Part shown: piece after piece, positions 35,541 through 45,816 of the stretch | Layout of the letters: every line of letters starts with the position of its first letter | Position numbering within the stretch: the first letter of the stretch is position 1 | Source of the DNA: Pyrocephalus nanus | Lineage: Eukaryota; Chordata; Aves; Passeriformes; Tyrannidae | NCBI GenBank assembly: GCA_038380795.1 | Contig: CM076264.1 | Span: 73,897,223-73,961,222, forward strand | Length of the DNA: 64,000 nt | Reading direction: 5' to 3' | Made by a program: the position numbers and the translations under genes | The notes under the pieces: model-generated | Databases searched by the model: none | What the model was told of the DNA's origin: nothing | What the model saw: the letters and a program-made list of their open reading frames with translations, nothing else

Positions 35541-36954
35541 AGGAGTCTTTAAAAATATTAACAAACTTGGGATAGGCAGTTTTAAGGCAGGGAAATGTTT
35601 TCCTGTGGGAGAAAAGTGTTGACAATAAAGCATCTGGAATGTAGCTGCACATCAATCAGGCTTGAGTGAAATTCAGTCTCATGCTGCTCACTCCTTGGTG
35701 TAAAATGACCCCCACATGGCATATATCCATTTTAGATTTATTGCAAAGCTTTTATAGTGCAAGAAATATTATTTTTATTTTCCCCCTTTGATTAGAATTT
35801 TTAATTTTTTTCCTTAATTTTTTGTCTTCCTTTTTAAAAAAAAATATGATTTTATGTTAGCAGTAAGATCAGACTGGCCCATCCTGTCACATAGGATTTG
35901 ACAGAGTGGTCTAGACTGCACCAAAACCTACCCATGTAGCAACTAAAAATACCCATCAACCTCATTTAGCTTTTGGGATATAGTAACTTAACACTGCCAG
36001 TTGGACTAGTTGTCCAGGTAGAGGTGTGTTTTTAAAGGAACAGGGGTTATTTATCCCTCCAGGATATTTTAATTCAGCGTAAATCAAACCTCACATTATC
36101 GTGCGGGGATCAGGTGAGAAGAAATTCACATGTGAGGGCATGAAAAATTCTTCATTAGCAGGTTTGTGTGAGCAAGACATGAGTCATCATCTTGCAAGGG
36201 CTTTTATGCATTCCCTTCACCGTAGGATTTTAATTGGCAAAATACTTCAGTGCTTAATGACTGCAAATACAAGGTGTTATTTCTGTTTTCCCCACCTCCT
36301 GAGCTAAACGTATCATCACAATCTTAATTACTCCCCATCCAAGCGATGTTTGCCATTTACCAGTCTGATTTGAAACTTTTCTGCTTGAACCTACCTGTTA
36401 ATTTTTTTGCTGCTGAATAAATCCCTGAGGAGCAGGAGTGTGGGAACTCGGGGCAAGGAAAGGGAGATGGCAGTGCTTTGATGGCTGTACTAAAAAGTAA
36501 CTGGGTAAAATGTAAACCAGCACCTCAGTGTCCCCTGAGAGTCGGGTTTTTCAGTGATTGCCATGCACAGGTACGTCTACAAGTCTCAGGTCTCTGATTT
36601 GGTGCATTTTGATTTTTAGTTCTTTATTTTGCACACCCAGGTTGTTGAATTCCCCCTCCAGAACCCAGCGTGCAGGTTACAGATTCCCCATGGACAGGAA
36701 GGACTGAAGGTGGGCCTCCCATTTCCAAAGGACTTTCAGTTCTTGCATAAATTTTTGCCTAAAAAGTGAGCTCAGCCCCTGTCCTAAAAGACCATAATGA
36801 CCACCAGTGTGTTCAGCAAGAAGACTAATTTTGTTTTACAGCTACTCAGCTGTATTTTTGGATACTGCCTCCAGCCTGCCTTTTAGCATCTTCTGAGGCA
36901 CCTGTATCTGGATTCTGACCAGTATGGACAAGACCAACTGTTGACCAAATACCA
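35281..36954. other. Unassigned non-coding DNA with a long T run
   Basis: No gene or transposon is recognised. It holds an uninterrupted T34 run and AT-rich sequence at about 35760-35850. Open frames are under 80 codons. Confidence 0.6.
35506..35539. repeat. T34 homopolymer
   Basis: Thirty-four consecutive T, by far the longest homopolymer in the window. No retrocopy or CR1 body is attached, so it is not an obvious poly(A) tail. The exact length is likely to vary and to be hard to sequence. Confidence 0.97.
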
Positions 36955-37346
36955 TCACAGAATCAGAGAATCAGAGAATTTTAAAGGTTGGAAAAGATCA
37001 TCAAGTCCAACAACCCACCCAGCACCATTAAACCTTCTCAAGTGCGTTACCCATGTGTTTTTTGAGCACTTCCAGGGATGGTGACTCCACCACTCCCCTA
37101 AGAAGCTTGTTCAAGTTTTTGACAACCTTTTCCATGGAGAAATTTTCCCTAATACCCAATCTAAACCTCCCCTGGTGCAGCCTGAGGCTGTTTCCTCTCG
37201 TCCTGTCCCTTGTTACCTGGGGGAAGAGACTGATACCCACCTCACTACAACCTCCTCCAGCCCCTTCATCAGCTTTGTTGCCCTTCCCTGGACATGCTCC
37301 AGCACCTCAGTGTCTTTCTCGTTGAGAGGGGCCCAAAATCATTCCC
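36955..37346 (-). mobile_element. CR1: CR1 LINE 3' part, internally deleted
   Basis: The tail on the plus strand is AGAATCAGAGAATCAGAGAA, followed by AAAAGATCATCAAGTCCAAC, CTCCACCACTCCCCTAAG and TTTCCTCTCGTCCTGTCCC, up to GAGAGGGGCCCAAAATCATT. Between the CTACAACCTCCTCCAGCCCC and CTTCATCAGCTTTGTTGC blocks the usual ORF2 segment (the LRELGLF region) is missing. The coding frame carries changes, so the copy is inactive. Confidence 0.94.
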
Positions 37347-38301
37347 ACTAAACCACATTGAGAAGAATGGGAAGAGTAAGACCCTACTTATCTACTGTCC
37401 CTGGCAGGATGGAGTAACAACCGTGGTGGGAAACCTTCTTTTCCAGGCTCCTTTTTACCAGTGGCCTCTGTAGTCCCAGCTACAGCCCTGTGGGCTTTTG
37501 GGATTTGCCTAGCTTGGGCAAAGGAATTCTGCACATGGAATTCCAGGGTCGGGATTTAACCGCTGTTAGGATTAGGTAACACTACTTTCATTTTTTTATC
37601 CCCTGGTTTGTTGCAAGTTTGATAAGTCCTCTGAGGAGCTGAACCAAACATTCCTCTTTGGTAATTATAATCAATGTATTTTTAGCAGCAATCCCAAGGA
37701 AGCCCCACCTTAAGGCAGGAATCCCACTGGACCTGGTGCTGCTCAAAACAAGGACAAGGAAGCCCCACCACAAGTAACGTGGTGACTTTATCAACACCAT
37801 CTTCTGGTGTAAGAAAAGTGAAAAAAAGCCCCAACAACCCTTCAGGGGTGGAGAACCACTTCTATGCATCTACTTCCAGGGTAATTTCATAAGTAAATTG
37901 GAGATTCTTCCAAGCTATGAAGTAAGCACGGGGCTCTCATATTTTAATCATATCTGATTGCTTCTCATTCAAGCTGTGACATAATAGAGAAATTAATTAA
38001 ACCAAATGTCACCTGTAGTCGTATCTGTAATGAATTTCAGTGCCCTAAAACACTCAAAAAATTGACACAGGAGCACAAGAAATTGTATTAAAAGGCTATG
38101 GCATTTAGTAGGCGCTTGATAAAGGGTAATGATATAAATCACACCAGCAGTTTTAGGTACTTGAAATAATCATTTATTTATACACAGCTGCACTGTCTGG
38201 GGACGCTGGATGGGATCATGCCCTGCATGGGACCTCAGGATAGATTTAATTCCATTGCACTAAAGAGAATCCCACCCTTATCTGGAACACAACAAACTGT
38301 G
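37347..38301. other. Unassigned non-coding DNA
   Basis: No gene or repeat is recognised. Open frames are under 95 codons. Confidence 0.6.
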
Positions 38302-38490
38302 TCCCTTCCCTTCCCTTCCCTTCCCTTCCCTTCCCTTCCCTTCCCTTCCCTTCCCTTCCCTTCCCTTCCCTTCCCTTCCCTTCCCTTCCCTTCCCTTCCC
38401 TTCCCTTCCCTTCCCTTCCCTTCCCTTCCCTTCCCTTCCCTTCCCTTCCCTTCCCTTCCCTTCCCTTCCCTTCCCTTCCCTTCCCCTCCC
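38302..38490. repeat. TTCCC pentanucleotide array, 36 perfect units
   Basis: Perfect TTCCC units fill 38306-38485, with a partial unit before and a CTCCC variant after. The minus strand is GGGAA repeated, with runs of three G every five bases, which is a G-quadruplex and purine-strand triplex type of sequence. The array reads as PSLPF repeats on the plus strand, but that is not a real protein. It ends in CTCTTTCTCAG. Confidence 0.98.
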
Positions 38491-39683
38491 TCTTTCTCAG
38501 ATGTTAATTAATAACCTTATCCTGTCGTCATCATCTAAGGACTAGTAATGAGAGAATTTTATCCATAGTTATGATATAACATTATTTTCCCTTGCAGCTG
38601 CACATTTGGATGTTTCCCATGCTCCAGTTCTTTTCCTGGAGGGGGTTTGGGTGCCCAGAGTAATGACAGAATTGACCCAATTGACCCAATATTACCCATA
38701 TTTACCCAATTTAACATATTAAATATGGGTAATAAACATCAGAACGTCATCCAGCCATTATCTCCCTTTCTGAAAGCCAAGAGGTCTCTGCCAGCTCCTC
38801 CCTGAAGGCTGATGGTGGAGAAGAAACCAAGACACAACAGGGGGCTGTGCTTAGGAGTCTCAGTGTCCTCTGGCAATACCTGACCTGAGAAAGGTCTTTT
38901 TGGACAACTTTTTTTTTTTTTTTTTTCCCCCAGCATCTTCAGTTTGTATCCACTTTATGTTCTCATGATGGAACAAGGCAAAATATATTGGTCACACTCA
39001 ATATCTCCCCAGTGAACACACGGGAAATGATAACAAAATCCGAAATCTGTAAGTTGAGCACACGGTTAATTTGGGTAATCTTGGCAAACTTATTGGAGGG
39101 CCCTTGCTTTCCTTGGCCTTTCTTGTCTTAGTTATTCACACAGCCCTTTGTGTTTATCACCTCTGCAAGGCAGCCTTTAAAGAGCGAGCTCTCCTCCTGT
39201 GCCTGGGAAGGTTGTTTGGTTTGATGCACCTCAGCAGGATGGTTGTGTTCCTTTTGCTACTCAGCAGTTCCTGATGCCAGCGTACCTTAAGGAGCTTTGA
39301 TCTTTTCTTGCAGTTAAACAAACAACAAGGAGCAAGCTTAACATACTCTTTCACACCCCCCCTGCTTCATACCCTCTTGTTTACAGATCTGCAGATTTCA
39401 GCTAAACTCCATCTGCCTATTTTAAAATGTATAAAAATGATGTGTAAAAATAGCTAAGCACCCTGCACAAATTGTCATAACCGATGTCCATATGGCAATT
39501 GTAAAAAAAAAGATGGAAATGTAAAAAGTTCAAGGCAAACAACTCCGGAAAAAAAACCCAAAACCCCACAATAATATTTACAACTTTTTTTTAAGAAGTT
39601 CTTAAAAATGTAGTTAATCTTCCTGACACAAACTGTAATGAAAATTTTGTTTCAAGCTTAGAATAAGTCTTTTAACCTTATAA
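38491..39683. other. Unassigned non-coding DNA
   Basis: No gene is recognised. The stretch has a perfect hairpin at 38690-38734 and a T run followed by CCCCCAG at 38909-38933. A short hydrophobic frame at 39071-39274 starts at TTG and has no support. Confidence 0.6.
38690..38734. repeat. Perfect 15-bp inverted repeat with 15-base loop
   Basis: The left arm TATTACCCATATTTA (38690-38704) and the right arm TAAATATGGGTAATA (38720-38734) are exact reverse complements. The left arm lies within a short run of TTGACCCAA/TTACCCA direct repeats (38671-38710). AT-rich arms of this kind can extrude as a cruciform. No terminator role is implied in a eukaryote. Confidence 0.9.
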
Positions 39684-39882
39684 ATGTGAGGGTGGTGAGG
39701 CCCTGGCCCAGGTTGCCCAGAGAAGCTGTGGCTGACCCTGGATCCCTGGAAGTGTCCAAGGTCAGGTTGGAAGGGGCTTGGAGCAACCTGGGCTGGTGGA
39801 AGGTGTCCCTGCCCGTGGAAGGGGTTGGAATGAGATGATCTTTAAGGTTCTCTTCCAACCCAAGCCATTCTGTGGTTCTGTG
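39684..39882 (+). mobile_element. CR1: CR1 LINE 3' end, 5' truncated
   Basis: The 199-bp copy runs from TGTGAGGGTGGTGAGGCCC through CTGGATCCCTGGAAGTGTCC to TCTTCCAACCCAAGCC and TCTGTGGTTCTGTGA. It is close to the copies at 5543 and 28394, the same CR1 subgroup. Confidence 0.95.
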
Positions 39883-42800
39883 AAATCATCCTTATTAAAA
39901 TAGCCTTCGGATATATCTCAGTGGTTAATACAGAACAAAATACATGAAATTAGCAGAAATTCTTCTCTTTTCCAGCATAAACATATTCCTGGTCGGTTTA
40001 TATGCAACTGATCTGTTAAAACTGCCCTTCAGTTATCAAGCATGTACAAGGCTTTCAGAGTCAGGACACTGCAGTTACATTCATGACTCTGAAAGTTAGT
40101 TTTGAGTCAACATGAGAAAGGAGGAAGTCAGAGAACGAGCTGGAATGGAGATGTCGAGCGAAAAAAGTGGATCTTACCTTCCTTTCAGATTGCTCAGCTC
40201 GGAGAGTGACAGGAAAAGTTTTACATCTAAAAGACCCTTTTGTTTTCAGGAAGTTTTCGGCATCTAGCAGTCGTGGCTTGCGGTGGAAACTCTCTTGCCT
40301 CTCTTAGCTGTGCTGTAATTTCCCTGAGAGGCAGACAGCTTAACAATAATACTTACCATGTCATGCAGTGCTTCAAAGCCTGGCACGAACACTGAGGAAC
40401 TTTCTGGAAGATTAGGAGGAAAAATCACAGTTAAACACAGCTGCATCTTGGTTAATATTGTAAAACACATTTACTTAGCAGAGACGTGTAATTAGAACTG
40501 GGAGGAGAGAATTCCACTCTCGCTGAGGAGTACAGTTGTCAGTCAAGCCATTTTTAAACCTTGGTCTGAGGCTGTGTCTACACATAACGCTTCAGATTGA
40601 CAGGCAAGTTCCATCTCCGTGGATGTAACAGCCTATTTTCGAATAATAATGTGGGTTTTGATTGGCACCCTGACAATGGCAGAATTCAGCCATCCATGTG
40701 CTCTTCTCATACCTGATTATCTGCTGCTGTGCCACTTGGTTGTCGTACACTTGGTTGTCGTACACATCCCAGCTGTCTAGTGCTCAACTGTACACAACCA
40801 GCACAGGTCAGGGGGTCTGGACATCAAAATAAGAATATTAAAACCAATTTAAAAAATAAAATAATTAAAAAACTTAATACTCTGCCCCCCCTCCCCCCCA
40901 ACTGGTTGGCTGCATCCTGAGCTGTGTGACTGGTGTTTCCAGGTCCTTTACAAATGTATCTTCGGCACTTAAACCCTGGCATTGGTTATAAGTTCAAAGG
41001 TGGCACAAAAGAAGCCCAGAGATGGGAGTGAGTGAATTTACAGTGTTCAGTAGTGGCCCAGGTCAATGTATCTCACTCCTCATATCACCTTTCTACATTG
41101 GATGACCGCAACAAACCCAAACAGTCTCACACTGGGATCTTGACTTCTCGGTTCCCTCACAGCAAAATGTTGCTTTGATTTACCAGGCAGATTCTTCTGA
41201 GGTTGTGTAAAGTTCAGAGAAGTCACACTTGCCCTGTGTGTTTGTTCTGCTGTGGACAGAACATCTTCTTTCTTCATTTAAGGGATCTTGGCCCGTATTG
41301 TGGCAATGGAGGGCTTTGTGTGCTGAGCCATTTCATGCCTTTTCAAAAGCACTTTGTCAAATATTAGGCTTCAGGTCTTTGCCAGGTAGTAATACTGCAA
41401 TTCATTTACTCAAGGATTCTAATGGTAGGAGAGTGGAGCTCTCCTGTCTTGAAATTTGCTTGTAAGATGTGAGTTATTCTTACAAACTTCCCTTAGTTCC
41501 AGCAGAGAGTGACAGAATTGGGAATTAATTCATCCCCTCCATCTCAGCCTATTTCCAAGGAGGGGTGAGTTGCCCCAGTGTCTCTGGATATTGAATAACA
41601 GTGTCCTGCATGTGCACTCTTGTCCTTCCTATGATTTCTTCAGTAGCACGAGCTGCTGATGACAAGATGAAACTTTTTTTAAACCAAGAATTTCTTGCTC
41701 TCAACCCTGCTTTAGAACGTTGTTATGTGTGCTTGTAGGAGCAATTAAACATAAACAAACACGTCTTTCATGACATTTGGAGGCAGATGTATCTTAGCTG
41801 ACTCAGACCCCCATCTCAGTGTTACCCCTCTCAGATAAACACTTCCCTGGTAGCTGCCTCCTAAACTCTTCCATTCCCCTTTAGCCTCAAAACCCAGTTT
41901 GATTTCTCTGCATAGTAACTATCTTTATGGCAATAATTAAAGGCAACATTGGTCTGAAAGGACACAGAAAAGCTGTTCTAGCTTAAGAGAATTCCAGACA
42001 TTCATTTAGGGAACCAAAAGAAGAAATGCTGACCAGCAGGTCCCAACTCTACATTTTCCAGTGCAGGTGTATGAAGAAGTGAAGAAGCAAAGCCAATATA
42101 TCTGTATTTCTAAATGAGCTGCCTTGTTTTCAGTCAGTGCAGAAAACTTGAACTTCTGAGCTGAAAGTTCTTTAGATTTGTGTCTTTTCAAAGAATGTGT
42201 ATTCAAGTTGTTTTGTTCTGTGTTGCAGTTTTACTGCCTTGTGGGAAGGACGACTCGGTGGCCAAAGAGGATAAGTAATTTTGCTTAGATCACATTGTTT
42301 ATAAACATCAGGGAGAATATTCCCATCCTATCCCATTCTTACTAAATCACACATTATCTTAGAAACATGGGTTCCACCACAGGTGGTGGAAGACATCCAT
42401 TACCTTTTCTAGAAAGTGTTCAGCTTGTAAGAGAATTCACCTTTTTCGTCATTTTATTGCTTGATTTCTTCTTCTACAGTAAATCTTGACATGTTTTCTG
42501 GGAAGGCTGTAAAGTTCTGTTCAAAATCCACAAAAAATACTTTATTAATTTAGTGAACATTAACCACAGCTGTAAAAAAAAAAAAAAAATTAGAATATAG
42601 TGTTTGTATGTTTATCTTCTAAATTTCAATCAATTCAAGCATAGAGGTTTTCTTTTATTATTTTTGATTAATATATTCACTATAAATGACTGATTTATAT
42701 CTTGGTAATAAAATTTTAAGCTGAAGAAAGCTAATTCAAGAAAAATAATTAAATTTGATAAGTGTCAAGCAACTCAAAACTTCAGTGGAATGTATTTACA

Positions 42801-43319
42801 TTTGGTAATTTTCCCTCGGGAAATTCAGAATTTAGTGTGGGAAATGTTTTTGCTAAATTCTGCAAGAGTTTAAGCAGAAGAACTAGCATTTCAGCAAATT
42901 GATCTGAGACAGTTCTGTGACTGTGTTATATACTTACATAAAAATCTGTTCTGTCTTTTCATTTCCTGGCACTGCTCAGATTAGGAAACAAAAACAAAAT
43001 AATTTAATCACATCAAGTTTGGTTTATGATGGACATGCAGGTTTTTAATACACATGAGTGCATGTATTCCTCTATTAAAATGAACTAACTATGGCTTAAA
43101 GTGGGTGGAGAGATTAGGAATTGTAAAAATAAACTAATAAAATTTACATGAGCAATGTTACTGAAAAAATAACGTGAATTTGGTCTAGCAATTGGTTCAC
43201 ATGCAGGTTAAGAACTTGACATTTCTGACATTAAACAAAATGAATAATTGTGTTGGCTCAAAGAGTAGAAATCTATGCTTCAGTTACAAGGTCTAATCCC
43301 TCCGTATAATCCACGTAGC
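39883..43319. other. Unassigned non-coding DNA
   Basis: No gene or transposon is recognised over 3.4 kb. It holds a perfect 15-bp tandem duplication at 40733-40762, a C-rich patch at 40884-40899 and an A run at about 42573-42588. Very AT-rich sequence spans about 42540-42800. Open frames are under 80 codons. Confidence 0.6.
40733..40762. repeat. 15-bp perfect tandem duplication
   Basis: CACTTGGTTGTCGTA occurs twice head to tail without a mismatch. The unit contains a CpG (GTCGTA), which has not decayed in either copy. This suggests that the duplication is recent. Confidence 0.93.
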
Positions 43320-43530
43320 AGAAAGACTTTCTGTCCACAAAATGTTGTTTGAAGGGAATTGTTTAGCCCCCCCCCAAAAAAAAAAATAATCTGTAAGTCT
43401 GGATGCTTTGTTCCAAAGATGCTCTGGTTCCAGTCGAAATGATGAGGTTTCACACACGAGTTATTTGGTGCAAACTTTATTCTGGGGGCACCAGCGTGGG
43501 TGACCATGAAACTTCCTTTACCTGTGCAGT
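43320..43530 (-). mobile_element. Possible ERV LTR fragment (R-U5-like), uncertain
   Basis: On the minus strand an AATAAAGTTTGCACC string (AATAAA at 43476-43481) is followed by AATAACTCGTGTGTGAAACC, a CGACTGG string and a G-rich then T-rich patch. This order resembles the poly(A) signal and U5 part of avian beta-like retroviral LTRs. No coding sequence or primer-binding site was identified beside it. The match is by memory, and a chance resemblance remains possible. Confidence 0.35.
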
Positions 43531-43616
43531 TTTGGATTGGTTTTGTTGTTTTCCCTCTCCTTCTAAACCCAAACACTTTTAATCATAAGACAGTACCCAC
43601 ATGCATGGTGAATTTT

Positions 43617-43716
43617 ATTTATGATCTCTGAGATCATCGAGTCCAACCACAAACCCAGCCCTGCCAAGGCTGCCACTAAAACACGTCCCCAAGTGCCACA
43701 TCCACACATCTTTTAA
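43617..43716 (-). mobile_element. CR1: CR1 LINE fragment near 3' end
   Basis: The plus strand reads GATCTCTGAGATCATCGAGT, CCAACCACAAACCCAGCCC and CCAAGTGCCACATCCACACA, the complement of the CR1 3' UTR just upstream of the tail. The terminal TTCTATGA repeats are missing, and the body stops at TTTTAAATAG. Confidence 0.9.
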
Positions 43717-44461
43717 ATAGGAAACTTATCAACAACTCAAATATCTGTGCCCTCAAATGTCTCTGAGTTCAAAGTCATTGAGAAGGAGACAAATGGTAAC
43801 TCAGTTTTTATGGAAGATTGTGTTAACTGAGGAGGACAGGATCAATGGCACAGAATTTCTTACCCAAACCAGGTGAAAAATCAGTGGAGATCACTGTTCT
43901 GGGGTGTGCTGATAACTTTACAGGTCATAGATAATTCCAGAAGAGGGTCTGTGCTGGGGTAGAGAGAACTTGCAAACGAGCACTGGTGAAAGTCTGTGGT
44001 CTTGTTACTGCCTGGGAGATTCACTGCTTTCTAGATGCACAATCTGGTGGAGCTGTGAAGTAACCAGCAGGTGAACTATAACCACATTATTGTTCCATTT
44101 TTCTGATTATTTACTTCATCACCCATCTGTCCCTATTTTGTTCTTCTGCTGGAAAAACAATGTTCCTCTGGACTATGTTGATACCTGCTGTGTTCAGAGG
44201 AGGAAGGCAGTAGAGAGAAGAGGCAGTAGGTGGTTTGTCCCTTCAGGCTGCCACTTTGATATTTTTCATATGATTTTTTTCATGGAAGAAAATAGGGGAG
44301 TTCTTGTGTAGATCCCCTGCCAGCCTGCCATAGGGCTTGTTTCTGTTTCAAGCAGGGAAAAGGATAATAAATAGGAATAAAGTGTCATAAGCACTTAATG
44401 CTGCAGAACAAGTATTGCCTGGGTTGTGAGAATCACCCTCTCTTGTCTCTAGAGCATCGTG
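43717..44461. other. Unassigned non-coding DNA
   Basis: No gene or clear repeat is seen. Open frames are under 80 codons. Confidence 0.55.
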
Positions 44462-44634
44462 GGCTGTGGCTTACTGCAAGGCCAAGTGCAAGCTCTGGCA
44501 CTTGGGTCAGGGCAATCCCAAGCAGAAACACAGGCTGGGTGGTGAATGGATTGAGAGCAGCCCTGGGCAGAAGGATTTGGGGGGTGTTGCTTGACAAGAA
44601 GCTCAACGTGACTCAACCCAGAGACCAACAGTGA
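44462..44634 (+). mobile_element. CR1: Decayed CR1 LINE ORF2 fragment
   Basis: The plus-strand translation gives AKCKLWHLGQGNP, RLGGEWIESS and, after a one-base frame slip near 44577, GVLLDKKLNVTQ, which is the CR1 reverse transcriptase segment just downstream of the FADD motif. The frame is broken and ends at a stop at 44632. This is the ORF2 segment that the CR1 at 10259-11136 has lost. It is older than the other copies. Confidence 0.82.
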
Positions 44635-45699
44635 TGGCTGGGACATTTGTGCAAGGATAAAACCAGACTGCAAATAGGATATGGAATTCCAAAGCAAAAG
44701 TGCTGATGGCTGAAAAAGGTGCCTAGTGGTGTTAACACAACTGAAAAGTTTGAAGACTTTCATAGAGAAGATTTTTAGATTTCCTTTAAGACAAGACTAA
44801 ACAAATAATAAGGAATTGGTTATCTAAAGCAAAAAGAAGGACAGGAAAGAAGGATTCCAAGCTTCTTTCCCTGAATAATTATCTCTACAAAATTAACAAA
44901 AAGCTTAAAAGGAATATTAAGAGAGCACTAATCCTCACAGTATGATAAGATCTTGTGGTTAAGAAGGATACAATTGAAATGTAAATTGCCAAGTGTATGT
45001 TTAGCAAAGGTTCTTCAGTCCTAGAAGTAAAAGAAAGGGAGGAAGGAATAAAAGACTTTTCAGTGCAGATAGACCTACAATATTTGAATATGGGTAGAAA
45101 ACAAAATAAATATTCTGCCTTAGTTTGCAACAGAACATATAAAGGGAATAAGAGGATGAAGAATGGGAATGACAGTACAGAAAATGGCACAACAAATATA
45201 GGTGGGCCTCACCATTTTAGAGTGACAGTTGTATTATCAAGAAGTGGGGAACATGACTAATACAGAAAAGGCAATGACATTAAACATGGGGCAAAGAGTG
45301 AAGAGCTGGTACAATGGAAATGAGGTGAAAATCAGTATGGAAATATGCATGAATATGGAAAGCTACCTTATTTACTTGACAACAAGGAGTGATCCCTGTG
45401 AGTGAGGATACAATTTCTCCTTTTACACTTTTTAGGAAAACAACAGCAGGGAAGATAAAAGGAGCTATTGATGCTAAAGAACATATTGGCACAAGTGCAA
45501 AAGGCTATAGCATTTTTCATGACCTTACTGACTCTAGGTAAAGTTGGGCAGAAATTAGAAAGCTCACAGCTCCAAAACTTCTGGGGCTCTGAAAAGATCT
45601 TTCTATAACAGGGTGATAAAAAACCTCTGCTTTAGCAGCAGTTCATACAGGAGAAGGAGTTTGAATTTATCAAAGAACCAAGATAAGGAGGTTCAAAAT
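44635..45699. other. Unassigned A-rich DNA, possibly old LINE body
   Basis: The plus strand is purine-rich throughout (GAAAGG, AAGAAG, GGGAA), unlike its neighbours. It lies between a decayed CR1 ORF2 piece and an old CR1-like 3' end, both on the plus strand. It could be a decayed element body or a later insertion, but I recognise no motif in it. Confidence 0.4.
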
Positions 45700-45816
45700 A
45701 TTTTCAGGGATTTTGTGAACAATGCAGAATAGCACAGGAGATTCCACAGGCTGTGCACAGTAGTGGATGGGATGATCTCCTGAGTCTCTGCCCGTCCTGT
45801 TTTCTACTGTTTCTCT
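45700..45816 (+). mobile_element. Old CR1-like 3' end
   Basis: The string GGATGGGATGATCTCCTGAG followed by CTGCCCGTCCTGTTTTCTAC and TGTTTCTCTACT resembles a diverged CR1 terminus of the older type (GATGATCTC, GGTCCCTTCC, TTCTATGATTC). The A-rich segment before it, with AGGAGATTCCACAGGC, also fits the 3' UTR of old CR1s. It is too diverged to be certain. Confidence 0.5.

Noticed and set aside
38302..38490. Regular array considered as a CRISPR or satellite
   Set aside because: The five-base unit has no spacers, so it is a simple microsatellite.
38218..38511. A 97-codon frame with PSLPF repeats
   Set aside because: It is only the TTCCC microsatellite read in one frame, with no coding context.
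39071..39274. Short hydrophobic frame resembling a membrane peptide
   Set aside because: It begins at TTG rather than ATG, has no support from context, and is short enough to be chance.
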